A stretch of 64,000 nucleotides of DNA from DATFDN01 sp963762525 (GTDB taxonomy: Bacteria; Pseudomonadota; Alphaproteobacteria; Acetobacterales; Acetobacteraceae). Shown one piece after another: positions 48,974-56,864 of this stretch. The stretch spans positions 868,001 to 932,000 of the forward strand of contig CAVXKT010000011.1 of NCBI GenBank assembly GCA_963762525.1, written 5' to 3'. The translations under genes were made by a program, and so were the position numbers. The first letter of the stretch is position 1. The number at the start of each line of letters is the position of its first letter. The notes under the pieces are model-generated. The model worked only from the letters and a program-made list of their open reading frames with translations, was not told the origin of the DNA and ran no database searches.

Positions 48974-50246
48974 GGCGCCGCCGGGGCGTAGCCCATCAGG
49001 CGCTGGTAGCCGACCCAGAATTTGCGGATCAGGCCTTCGCTGATTACCGTGTCCGTCTCCTCCGGCGCGGCGCGCGACATCTCGAGCACCGAGGCGCCGG
49101 CGGCGTCGCGGCCGGTGATGCCGCGCTGAACCAGCTCGGTCGCCTCGGTGTCCTCCATCGAGATATAGCCGGCGGGGCCGACCAGGTTCGCCTGCTTGAT
49201 GCGCAGCGCCCGCAACTCGGGCGTATCGTCCGGCGTAGCCGAAGAAATGAAACACCAGCTCGAAGGCATCGGGTCCCTTGGGCAGCAGCTGGCGCGCGAC
49301 CAGCGTGTTGTGGATCTGCTGGATCACCAGTTGCGGGAAGATCGGCTGGATATGGTTGGTCGCGACCTCGGCGTATTCCTGCACGAGCGCCAGGATCGAG
49401 GGTGTCCTCCAGCGCGGAAGCCTGTCGTCGTAGGAGCGGATGTTCTGGCCCTTGTACGCCGAGGCGTCGTTGGTTTCGTTCCTGAACGACAGAAAGGTGC
49501 TGTGCAGCCCGTGGCGTCGGCGGCGGCATGGGCGCGCCTTCATGCCGACGCGCAGGATGTTGAAGGTGGTGTGAAACAGATGCAGCAGGCTGGCGTGATA
49601 CGGGTCCTTGACGTTCTCGAGGTAGAGCTTCCAGTTGGAGCTGGAGTACTGCCGGGTGCAGCCCAGATAGTCGATCGGCTTGCGGAAGATGCGATCCACG
49701 AAGGGGCGCATCGCCGGGCCGATATAGTCGGCGAGCCCGGCCACCGCGTCGCTGAAAGTCGCGAACACCAGGCCCGCGGTAGCTGTCCACCCGCAACTGC
49801 CGCAAATTGTGTTGCGCGATGTCGAAATCCGGCGGCATTCCGGTCATGTCCTTCTGGCCCGCGCCGGAACGGCACGCCCTGCAAGTTGCCCTTCGCGCCG
49901 TAGCTCCACTGGTGATAGACGCAGGTGTGCGACAGCGCGTTGCCGCGGGGCAGCCGGCAGACGGCGGCGCCGCGATGCGCGCAGCGGTTGACCCAGGCGG
50001 CGAGGCTGCCGTCATCGGCGCGGGTCATCACCACCGGCGTTTCGCCGAGAAGGTGCTCTTGAAGTCGCCCGGATTCGGGATCTCCGCCTCCAGGCCGAGG
50101 AAACTCCAGGTGGGGCCGCGAAAGATGCGCTCCTGCTCGCGCGCATGGACGGCCGCCGAATTGAACACGGCGAAGGGCACGCGCGAGCCGTCGTCGCGCG
50201 GGAAGCGGATCCCGGAACCGTCCGATACGTTGGCAACGTGATCCAT
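48970..50246 (-). CDS. Aromatic-ring-hydroxylating dioxygenase, alpha subunit (several frame breaks)
   Basis: The Rieske [2Fe-2S] site is CAHRGAAVCR..CVYHQWSY (Cys-x-His then Cys-x2-His). The mononuclear iron site is DPYHASLLHLFH (Asp, His-x4-His). Together these identify the catalytic subunit that adds both oxygen atoms to an aromatic ring. The N-terminus is MDHVANVSDGSGIRFPRDDG and the C-terminus KFWVGYQRLMGYAPAAP. Frames change near 50050, 49865, 49785 and 49235, giving about 425 residues. It resembles the benzoate/anthranilate/terephthalate-type oxygenases, but the substrate is not readable. A ring-cleavage dioxygenase is encoded divergently at 50964. Confidence 0.87.
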
Positions 50247-50312
50247 CCGGCCCTCCGCGGTCACGGCGTTCAGGCTATCCGCTCGGCGTCCGATTGGCGA
50301 TAGGCTGGCGCG

Positions 50313-50930
50313 ATGGACGTGCACCGATTGACCGGCGGGCGGACGCTGCTGGTGCTCGCCGCCGCGCCCGGCGACGAAAGCGCGGGGTTCGGCTTGCTGA
50401 TCGGCGCCGCCTGCGCCGTCGGCCGGCCGCCGCTGGTCGCCGTCCTGACCGACGGCGCGGCGCTCGGCGCGTCCGGACCGTCGGCCGCGGCGCACGCGGC
50501 GCGGCACGCGCGCGAGACGCGGGCGGCGGTGCGCGCCCTGAAACTGCCGCCGGAGCGACTGCTGCTGCTCGGCCTCGATGCCGGCGCGGTTCCGGTGGCC
50601 GGCCCGTTCTTCGAGCGGATCGTCGATGCGATCGCATTTCTGACCTGGCGGCACGACTTGAACGTGGTTTGCGGTCCGCCATCGGGCGCCGCGGGAGCGA
50701 TTGCGGCGGCGGTCGCCCGAGCGGCCGAAATCGGGCGGCTCGCCTGCGGCGAGGCCGCGGGCGCGGTGGCGCTGGACGCCGCGTGCCACGCCGCCTCGAA
50801 GGCTCGCGCCGTCGCCGCCCACGTCTCGCGCCCCCGGATGGAGGCGCCGGCGTCGGAATGCTACGTGCGCTCTGTAAGCCTGCGTGCGCCTGTAAGCCTA
50901 CGTGCGCTTGTAAGCCTTCCGCCGGTATGA
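50313..50930 (+). CDS. PIG-L/LmbE-like protein with altered zinc motif
   Basis: The first about 150 residues follow the PIG-L deacetylase pattern: TLLVLAAAPGDESAGFGLLI, then VGRPPLVAVLTDGAALG and RHARETRAAVRALKLPPERL. The family's zinc motif PHPDDE has become APGDES, losing the metal-binding His and one Asp. A later conserved His motif is not obvious. It is therefore probably not a normal zinc deacetylase. The C-terminus is built from an 18-base DNA repeat (SLRAPVSLRALVSL) and looks like a recent extension or frameshifted tail. It lies 33 bases before the intradiol dioxygenase gene and may be coexpressed. Confidence 0.65.
   Translation: MDVHRLTGGRTLLVLAAAPGDESAGFGLLIGAACAVGRPPLVAVLTDGAALGASGPSAAAHAARHARETRAAVRALKLPPERLLLLGLDAGAVPVAGPFFERIVDAIAFLTWRHDLNVVCGPPSGAAGAIAAAVARAAEIGRLACGEAAGAVALDAACHAASKARAVAAHVSRPRMEAPASECYVRSVSLRAPVSLRALVSLPPV
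50861..50915 (+). repeat. Three tandem copies of an 18-bp unit
   Basis: CTRCGTGCGCYTGTAAGC is repeated three times (50861-50879, 50880-50897, 50898-50915). The first copy has one extra T. It forms the 3' end of the PIG-L-like gene, just upstream of the intradiol dioxygenase. Confidence 0.9.
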
Positions 50931-50963
50931 TCGCATCCGCCCGACAAGGCGAGGGAGGCGTCC

Positions 50964-51809
50964 ATGTTCACCCGGGAAAACCTGAACGAATTGCGCCGCA
51001 CCGTGCGCGGTCTGCAAACCGGCGATGGCGACGAGCGCGCGATCGCGGTCATCGACCGGCTGCTCGATGCCGTCTATCCGGTGCTCTACGAGATGAAGGT
51101 GACGCCGGCCGAGTGGGAGGCGGCGCTGCGCTTCCTCGGCGAGACCGACACCGTGATGATGCGCGGCGTCGCCTGGATGCTCGGGCTCAGCCAGATCGTG
51201 CAGGAGAACAACTCGAAGATCGGCGCCGCGGCGACGGCGGAGTGCATCGAGGGGCCGTTCCATCGCCCGGACGCGCCGATCGTGGCCAACGGCGCGCCGC
51301 TGCATCAGGTCGATGACGGGGCCGAGGACCCGTTCATCGAGGGCAAGGTGCTCGACACCGACGGGCGCAGCGTCGCCGATGCCGAGCTCGATGTCTGGGC
51401 GGCCAACGGGGCGGGCAATTACTCGTTCTTCGATCCCTCGCAGCCGGAGCAGAATTGCCGCGGCCGTCTGCGCAGCGGGGCGGATGGCCGGTATCGCGTG
51501 TTCGCGCCGCTTCCGGCCGGCTATCACATCAATGTCGGGCCGATGGGAACCGTGCTGAAGCTGATGGGCCATCAGGTCTGGCGGCCGGCGCATGTGCACT
51601 TCATCCTGACGGCGCCCGGCCACGAGACGCTGACGACGCAGCTCTACTTCGCCGAAGACCCGCATCTCGAGGACGATCCGGCGATCGCGGTGAAGGATCA
51701 GCTCATCGTGCCGCTGACCCGCCACGCCTCGCCGGAGGAGATCGCCGCGCGCGGCGTGGATCGGCCGTTTCATCTCGCGCGCTTCGACTTCCGCTTGCAG
51801 CCGTCATGA
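50964..51809 (+). CDS. Intradiol ring-cleavage dioxygenase (catechol/hydroxyquinol type)
   Basis: This 281-residue Fe(III) dioxygenase opens catechols between the two hydroxyls. The four ligands are visible: Tyr in GAGNYSFFDP, Tyr in LPAGYHINVG, and two His in RPAHVHFIL. The N-terminal helical linker domain (RAIAVIDRLLDAVYPVLYEM) matches the catechol/hydroxyquinol 1,2-dioxygenase group rather than the protocatechuate enzymes. It is divergent from the Rieske dioxygenase operon, so a ring-hydroxylation and cleavage path for an aromatic acid is likely. No muconate-processing genes are in the window. The frame is intact. Confidence 0.92.
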   Translation: MFTRENLNELRRTVRGLQTGDGDERAIAVIDRLLDAVYPVLYEMKVTPAEWEAALRFLGETDTVMMRGVAWMLGLSQIVQENNSKIGAAATAECIEGPFHRPDAPIVANGAPLHQVDDGAEDPFIEGKVLDTDGRSVADAELDVWAANGAGNYSFFDPSQPEQNCRGRLRSGADGRYRVFAPLPAGYHINVGPMGTVLKLMGHQVWRPAHVHFILTAPGHETLTTQLYFAEDPHLEDDPAIAVKDQLIVPLTRHASPEEIAARGVDRPFHLARFDFRLQPS

Positions 51810-52037
51810 GATGCGCGACCGCGGGCAGCCCGGGAGCGTCCGTAATCGTCTTCGAAGCGTTCGATTTTCAGCGATAGGGCCGGGTCGTGCAACCGGCGCC
51901 GACGACGCACGAGATCAGGATCGGGCCGCCGGGGTTGACCACCGGCGGGCCGTCGGCTCGCAATGACGGTGCCTCGACAAGCGGTCGGAGCAACGGGCGG
52001 CTGGTATTATACCGGCTGGCCGGTGCTGAAACTCTTT
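51810..52037. other. Non-coding spacer with repeat fragment
   Basis: No gene is seen. CGGCTCGCAATGACGGTG near 51955 resembles an end of the inverted-repeat element that follows at 52038, suggesting an older, decayed copy beside it. Confidence 0.35.
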
Positions 52038-52157
52038 CGTCATCGCGAGCCGCCGCTTGCGGCGGCGTGGCGATCCAGGCGTGCAGCACGGAGCGGGCGT
52101 CTTGGATTGCTTCGCCTTCGGCTCGCGCACGCCGCCAAGGGGCGGCTCGCGATGACG
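52038..52157. repeat. 120-bp dispersed element with 17-bp perfect inverted ends
   Basis: CGTCATCGCGAGCCGCC (52038-52054) and GGCGGCTCGCGATGACG (52141-52157) are exact reverse complements, enclosing 86 bases that include GGCGATCCAG and TGGATTGCTTCG. Sequences of the type GTCATtGCGAGC...TGGATTGCTTCG...GCTCGCAATGAC are a common dispersed non-coding repeat in Alphaproteobacteria. It lies between an intradiol dioxygenase gene and a convergent LuxR-type gene. Confidence 0.8.
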
Positions 52158-52209
52158 GCGGAGGCGGATGCGTTTCGACCGGCGGCGTCCGGGAGCGAAT
52201 TGGGGGCGG

Positions 52210-52917
52210 TTACGCCGGAGCGGCTGTCTTTTCGCCCGGGCCGCGGCTCAGCACCACGATCTGCGTGCGGTTACTGGCGCGCAGCTTCTTCATGATGTTA
52301 CGAACGTGGATTTTCACCGTGCTCTCGGCGATCTTCAGGTCCGCGGCGATGATTTTGTTCGGCTTGCCTTGCTGCAGGGCGAGCAGCACCTCGTCCTCGC
52401 GGGTGGTGAGGTTCACCGGCGGGCGCACCGGCGCCTTCAGGACGACGTCGCGGGCGCCGACATGCCTCGTCAGCGATTCGGGAGAAAGAAACAGGCCGCC
52501 CGCCATCATCAGCAAAATGGCGGCGATCATCATATTCACCGGCAGGCTGCCGGGCACGTAGCCGCAGAGGCCTTCGCGCAGCGCGCGCAGCGCCAGTTCG
52601 GGATCATCGCGATCGGCGATCACCGCGATTGCGGTTCCCGGCGCGAGATGTTTTCGTGCCTCGGCGATGCGGGCGGCGGTCTCGGCGTCGTCAAGCAGTG
52701 TAGAGCCGATATGGAGCAACACCAGCGTCGCCGCCGACGGCCGGCTCAGTCGGCTTACCGCATCGGTCAACAGCCCGTTCGCGGCGAGACTCTCATTCAG
52801 CGCCTTGCGGCGCTCGGTCACCGGATCGATCAGGGTGATCGGGCAGGACGGCAGAACGATCGGCCGCGTCCCCCGAATTGACTTAGGGTCCCCCGAGAAG
52901 ACGTCGGATCCGTCCAC
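52210..52917 (-). CDS. LuxR/NarL-type regulator with degenerate receiver
   Basis: This 235-residue protein has a receiver-like N-terminus (about residues 27-140) and a C-terminal LuxR helix-turn-helix (LTTREDEVLLALQQGKPNKI, then KIAESTVKIHVRNIMKKL). At the expected phosphorylation site LVLLDI, the sequence is LVLLHIGS, so the acceptor Asp is His. The usual Ser/Thr (AVIADRDD) and Lys (GYVPGSLP) are also missing. It should not be phosphorylated in the normal way. It may bind DNA constitutively or respond to another signal. The frame is intact, and an AT-rich region lies upstream. Confidence 0.88.
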   Translation of the reverse strand: MDGSDVFSGDPKSIRGTRPIVLPSCPITLIDPVTERRKALNESLAANGLLTDAVSRLSRPSAATLVLLHIGSTLLDDAETAARIAEARKHLAPGTAIAVIADRDDPELALRALREGLCGYVPGSLPVNMMIAAILLMMAGGLFLSPESLTRHVGARDVVLKAPVRPPVNLTTREDEVLLALQQGKPNKIIAADLKIAESTVKIHVRNIMKKLRASNRTQIVVLSRGPGEKTAAPA

Positions 52918-53070
52918 TTAATCCCCCCATTTCAATTTTTTGACTTCCCTCCGGTCCGCCCGGTTTCGGCGAACACGGTTTGGCACCCCCGGGGAAATAC
53001 CAGCGTCCCGAATGGATTATTAACACAGGTGTACGAAACATGCCACTTTTTTTAACCGGAGTATTATCAA
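52918..53070 (-). promoter_or_regulatory. AT-rich promoter region of the LuxR-type gene
   Basis: This 153-base gap is clearly lower in GC than its surroundings (for example 53010-53085 with ATTATTAACACA and TTTTTTTAACC). It contains GTGTACG at about 53031, resembling the TGTGTACACG motif repeated at 53765-53872. No exact -35/-10 pair is assigned. Confidence 0.4.
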
Positions 53071-53346
53071 CTATTTAGGATCAAAAGTGAGACAAGGCGT
53101 GCACTCTTCGATTTCCGGCAAAAAAAGGGATCGCACATGGCGATCCCCCGGGAAGTGTCGATCGAGAGCCTTCGCAGCAACCGTCACCCGCCGCTGTCGG
53201 TGGAACATCCAGGCGCCGAAGAACCCGTTCCCGAGCCCGCGTCCGGCGCCGGGGCCGTTGCCGTTGCCACGGAAGCCGTTGCCGTTGCCGTTGGTGCCGA
53301 AGCCGTTGCCGTTGACGGCGATAGTCGTGAGAAGTACACGCTTCAT
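53071..53346 (-). CDS. Small Gly/Asn-rich repeat protein
   Basis: The 91-residue frame starts MKRVLLTTIAVNGNGFGTNG at 53346 behind an excellent ribosome site (GGAGG, 8 bases upstream). Residues about 11-42 are NG-repeats (NGNGNGF, RGNGNGPGAGRG). A Phe/Trp segment (LGNGFFGAWMF) and a basic stretch with two Cys near the end (ECTPCL) follow. The first residues begin like a signal peptide but give way to NG repeats, so an indel may have destroyed a longer hydrophobic segment. I do not recognise the family. It lies upstream of the LuxR-type gene on the same strand. Confidence 0.55.
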   Translation of the reverse strand: MKRVLLTTIAVNGNGFGTNGNGNGFRGNGNGPGAGRGLGNGFFGAWMFHRQRRVTVAAKALDRHFPGDRHVRSLFLPEIEECTPCLTFDPK

Positions 53347-53475
53347 ACTTTTTCCTCCACTGAGAGACAGCGCCCCGACCCTGGCTACGCCGGCTGATGT
53401 ATTTGGATCGGCCACCGCCCGCCGTTTCAGGCGTAACGGTGGCTTGATGGAAAATTGGAAACCGCCTGCAATTAG

Positions 53476-53498
53476 ACTTAAGGTGGATCGCACTTAAG
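53476..53498. promoter_or_regulatory. ACTTAAG direct repeat
   Basis: ACTTAAG at 53476-53482 and 53492-53498, start-to-start distance 16 bases, each with a CTTAAG palindrome. The site is upstream of the Gly/Asn-rich gene and is a candidate operator; the nearby LuxR-type regulator is an obvious candidate protein. Confidence 0.35.
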
Positions 53499-53764
53499 TA
53501 GTAGGCGAAAGGCATCGGCGGCATCGTCGCGGGCAGCTTTCAAGTGAACATGATCTGACGCGCGATCGGCGCCGGGACGATAGTTCCGAACGCATGCAAA
53601 TCCGCCGCTCGCGGGTCGGGGCGAACCGGCGGGCGGCGGCTTCGGTTCACCGGCAGCGGTTGCCGCGATTAGTCGGACGGATCGTGTTCGCCGCCCGCCC
53701 GGGCCGAGTTCGATCGCCGTCAAACACCGAGCCCACCGGCCTGCGTTAGCCAGCTCTACCCAAA

Positions 53765-53872
53765 TGCGTACACGCCCTCGGGGTGCGGACCCCCAATTGT
53801 GTACACGTTGCTGCAGTGCACAACAGGAGTTGTGTACACGGTTTCGGGGTTGCGGCGCCCGTTGTGTACGCG
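53765..53872. repeat. Four TGTGTACACG motifs at 33-bp spacing
   Basis: TGCGTACACG (53765), TGTGTACACG (53798), TGTGTACACG (53831) and TGTGTACGCG (53863) are spaced 33, 33 and 32 bases. The intervening bases are loosely related (GGGGTGCGG, GGGGTTGCGG), so it may be a decayed 33-bp tandem repeat. The regular three-turn spacing would place all four on one face of the helix. Confidence 0.65.
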
Positions 53873-53911
53873 CTTGCCCCGCGCCGGATCCCCTTTCGGT
53901 TCAGGGCAAGA

Positions 53912-54715
53912 TCATCCCGCTCGCAAACCCAGCAGCGCCGCCGCCGGTTCCAGCAGCGCCGGGTCGCCGACCGCGAGAACTCGCCCGTCGCCGTCACGCC
54001 GCGGCGGGCGGCCCTGCCAGTCGGTGAGCCGGCCGCCGGCGCCTTCGACAACCGGCAGCAGCGCCGCCCAGTCCCACATCTTCATGGCCGCCTCGGCGAT
54101 GGCGTCGATGCGGCCGAGCGCCAGCAGCCCGTAGGCGTAGCAATCGCCGCCGAAGGACACCCGGCGGACGGCGCCGGCCAGACGCCGCCAGGCCGGCAGG
54201 TGCGGGCCGAACATCTCGGGCGAGGTGCAGGAGAGCTCGGCGGCGGCCAGCGCCGGGCAAGGTCGGCACCCGGCAACGCCGCCCAAGGGTCCGCGAAAGA
54301 CCGTCGGCCGGCCGGCGACGCCCAGCCAGCGTTCCCCCGTCACCGGCTGGTCGATCAGCCCGAGGATCGGCCGATCCTCCTCGAGCAGCGCGATCAGGGT
54401 CCCGAAAATCGGCCGCCCGGTGATGAAGGCGCGGGTGCCGTCGATCGGGTCGAGCACCCAGCGCCGCGCCGCGCCCGCGCGGTCGATGCCGTATTCCTCG
54501 CCTTCGATGCCGTGATCGGGGAAACGCTCGGCGAGAACCGCGCGCATCGCCTGCTCGGCGCTGCGGTCGGCGATCGTCACCGGGCTGCGATCGGCCTTGG
54601 CCGCAACTTCGATCCCGGCCCGGAACAGCGGCCGGATGACGGCGCCGGCGACATCGGCGGCGGCCTCAGCGGCGGCGATCAGGCGGTCCGTGTCCAGCCG
54701 CCCGGCCGGGGTCAC
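53912..54715 (-). CDS. hisN: Histidinol-phosphatase / inositol monophosphatase family
   Basis: This 267-residue Mg-dependent phosphatase has the family motifs GEEYG (metal Glu), WVLDPIDGTRAFITG (two metal Asp) and KMWDWAALLPVVEGAGG (metal Asp). RAFITG and the WDWAALLP pattern favour the HisN histidinol-phosphatase branch, the last-but-one step of histidine synthesis. A GTG start at 54715 gives MTPAGRLDTDRLIAAAEAAA. GTGA at 54712-54715 overlaps a TGA that is probably the true stop of the cytochrome gene, implying coupling. The frame is intact. Confidence 0.82.
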   Translation of the reverse strand: MTPAGRLDTDRLIAAAEAAADVAGAVIRPLFRAGIEVAAKADRSPVTIADRSAEQAMRAVLAERFPDHGIEGEEYGIDRAGAARRWVLDPIDGTRAFITGRPIFGTLIALLEEDRPILGLIDQPVTGERWLGVAGRPTVFRGPLGGVAGCRPCPALAAAELSCTSPEMFGPHLPAWRRLAGAVRRVSFGGDCYAYGLLALGRIDAIAEAAMKMWDWAALLPVVEGAGGRLTDWQGRPPRRDGDGRVLAVGDPALLEPAAALLGLRAG

Positions 54716-55982
54716 TTCCCCGCCGCCGGACCCGCCGCGGCGCGGCGCCGGCGCCGCCGGCCTCGGTTCCGGCATTCGGCGTCTGCGCGTTCGGATTATA
54801 CGAACTGCCCGGCGCGCCGGTGGTCTTGGGCGAGGACGCCGGGGCGCTGTTGGGCGCGGCGGCATTGGCGAGCGCGCTATGATTGCCGGCCGGCGCGGCG
54901 GTGCCGGGGGCCGGGGCCGTCTCGGCGGCGGCGGTCGGCTGTTTGGCGCCGGAAGCGGCCCCGCCGCCGGCGGCGCTCGGCGCGTTCGGGCCGGCCGCGG
55001 CTTTGGCGCCGGGCAGCGGCTCCGGGTTCGGCGCCAGCGTGCGCAGATAGGCGATGACGTCGGCGCGCTGGTTCGTGCTCTTGACGCCCGTGTAGGTCAT
55101 CTTCGTGCCTGGCGCGTAGGTCTGCGGGTCATAGAGCCACTTGTTCAGCGCCTCGTAAGTCCAGGGCTGGCCCTTGTACTTCTCCATCGCCGCCGAATAA
55201 TCGAAGCCGGCCATGTGATCGTGCGGAGCGCCGACGATGCCGTAGAGATTCGGCCCGATGATCGCTTTGCCGCCCTGATTGAAGGTATGGCAAACGGCGC
55301 AGACCGTGCTCGCGACGTCCTTGCCCTTCTCGACATTCGCCGAGGCCAGCAGCGGGTCGATGGGTGCCGGCCCGGCGCCCGGCGCCGCGGCGCCGGCCGG
55401 CTGCTCGCCGCCGGCGTTGGCGGCGGGCGCCGGCGGCGGGGCGGCGGGAATCGGCTCGGGATGCGGCGACAGCGTGCGCAGATAGGCGATGACGTCGGCG
55501 CGCTGGTTCGTGCTCTTGATGCCCGTATAGGTCATGCGCGTGCCGGGCGCATAGGTCTGCGGGTCGTAGAGCCACTTGTTCAGCGCCTCGAAGGTCCAGG
55601 GCTGGCCCTTGTACTTCTCCAGCGCCGCCGAGTAATCAAAGCCGGCCATGTGGTCGTGCGGGTCGCCGACGATGCCGTAGAGATTCGGCCCGACGATCGC
55701 CTTGCCGCCCTGATTGAAGCTGTGACAGGCGGCGCAGACCTGATCGACGAAGGTCTTGCCCTTCTCCACATTGGCCGAAGCCAGCAACGGAATGACCGGC
55801 GCCGGCCCGGCGGGCTGCTGCGCGCCGCCCGCGCCGGCTGCGGGCGCGGCCGGAATCGGGATGGTCGGCTTCGCGGGCACCTGCTCATGCACCAGGTTGT
55901 CGCCGAGCAGCCCGGTGATGAAGAAGGCGATGCCGGCGACCAGCACCGCCGCCACTGCCTTGTTGACGTCCAGACTGTCCAT
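54712..55982 (-). CDS. Membrane-anchored cytochrome c with two duplicated haem domains
   Basis: An N-terminal membrane anchor (AVAAVLVAGIAFFITGLLGD) is followed by two class I cytochrome c domains. Haem sites are CAACH (about residue 83) and CAVCH (about residue 230), with Met ligands probably in GTRMTY and GTKMTY. Domains and Pro/Ala linkers repeat almost word for word (GPNLYGIVG, then DPHDHMAGFDYSAA or APHDHMAGFDYSAA). A long Pro/Ala/Gly tail follows. The apparent frame runs to 54666, but one indel near 54745 would end the protein at TGA 54712-54714, overlapping the hisN GTG. It is a periplasmic electron carrier of the CycM type. Confidence 0.88.
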
Positions 55983-56126
55983 GCGAACTCCGCCGCGCTG
56001 CCGTGGGAGAACGCGGCCCGCCCGATTGCGCGGGTAAGCCGGCGTCCATAAGCTATCCGCACCTTAGGGAACCGTCATGCGCCCCGCAATCCGGCCTGTC
56101 GCGCCTTCACGGCTTTGGCGTCGCAT

Positions 56127-56864
56127 GTGAATCCGATCATCGTCATTCCCGCCCGCATGGCTTCGGCGCGCCTTCCCGGCAAGCCGCTCGCCGATATCGG
56201 CGGCCGGCCGATGATCGTGCATGTGCTGGATCGCGCCCGCGAGGCCGATATCGGGCCGGTCGCCGTGGCCTGCGGCGAGGCCGCGATCGCCGATGCGGTG
56301 CGCAGCGCCGGCGGCGTCGCGGTGCTCACCCGCCCCGATCTGCCGTCGGGCTCCGATCGCGTCCATGCCGCGCTGCGCGAGCTTGATCCCGAGCATCGGC
56401 ACGATGTCGCGCTCAACCTGCAGGGCGACACGCCGACGGTGACGCCCGAGCAGATCCGGGCTGCGTTGCGTCCGCTCGCCGAGGGCGAAATCGATATCGG
56501 GACGGTGGTCGCCCCGATCCGCTCGGCCGAGGAGGCGGCAACCGCATCCTTCGTCAAGGTGGCCTGCGCCTTCGCCGCCGACGCCGCGACCGCGACGGCA
56601 CTCTATTTCTGCCGCGCGCCAATCCCCTGGGGCGAGGGGCCGCGGTGGCACCATGTCGGCATCTACGCCTGGCGCCGCGCGGCGCTGGCGCGCTTCGTCT
56701 CGCTGCCGCCGAGCCCCTTGGAACAGCGTGAGAATCTGGAGCAATTGCGGGCCTTGGAGGCGGGAATGCGGATCGGCTGCGCGCGGGTGGCGCATGGGTT
56801 GTTCGGGGTGGATACGCCGGCCGATTTGGCACGCGCGCGGGCCATTCTGGCGGCCCGGGCATGA
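56127..56864 (+). CDS. kdsB: 3-deoxy-manno-octulosonate cytidylyltransferase
   Basis: It activates Kdo with CTP for lipopolysaccharide core synthesis. The N-terminal signature is IPARMASARLPGKPLADIGG; TRPDLPSGSDRVHAAL and NLQGDTPTVTPEQI carry the nucleotide and metal site, and WHHVGIYAWRRAAL follows. I prefer the GTG start at 56127 (NPIIVIPARM); a TTG 12 bases upstream is in frame but adds only four residues. The 245-residue length is normal. The TGA overlaps the ATG of pheA (ATGA), so the two are coupled. The frame is intact. Confidence 0.93.
   Translation: MNPIIVIPARMASARLPGKPLADIGGRPMIVHVLDRAREADIGPVAVACGEAAIADAVRSAGGVAVLTRPDLPSGSDRVHAALRELDPEHRHDVALNLQGDTPTVTPEQIRAALRPLAEGEIDIGTVVAPIRSAEEAATASFVKVACAFAADAATATALYFCRAPIPWGEGPRWHHVGIYAWRRAALARFVSLPPSPLEQRENLEQLRALEAGMRIGCARVAHGLFGVDTPADLARARAILAARA

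Larger units (their letters stand above)
53347..53911. other. 565-bp intergenic region with two repeat motifs
   Basis: No convincing gene is present. It contains an ACTTAAG direct repeat (53476-53498), 130 bases upstream of the Gly/Asn-rich gene, and four spaced TGTGTACACG-like motifs (53765-53872). The remaining sequence shows only weak, short reading frames. Confidence 0.5.

Noticed and set aside
52980..52996. TGGCACCCCCGGGG as a second sigma-54 promoter
   Set aside because: The -24 half fits, but the base pair ten positions on is not GC, and its orientation leads away from the LuxR-type gene.
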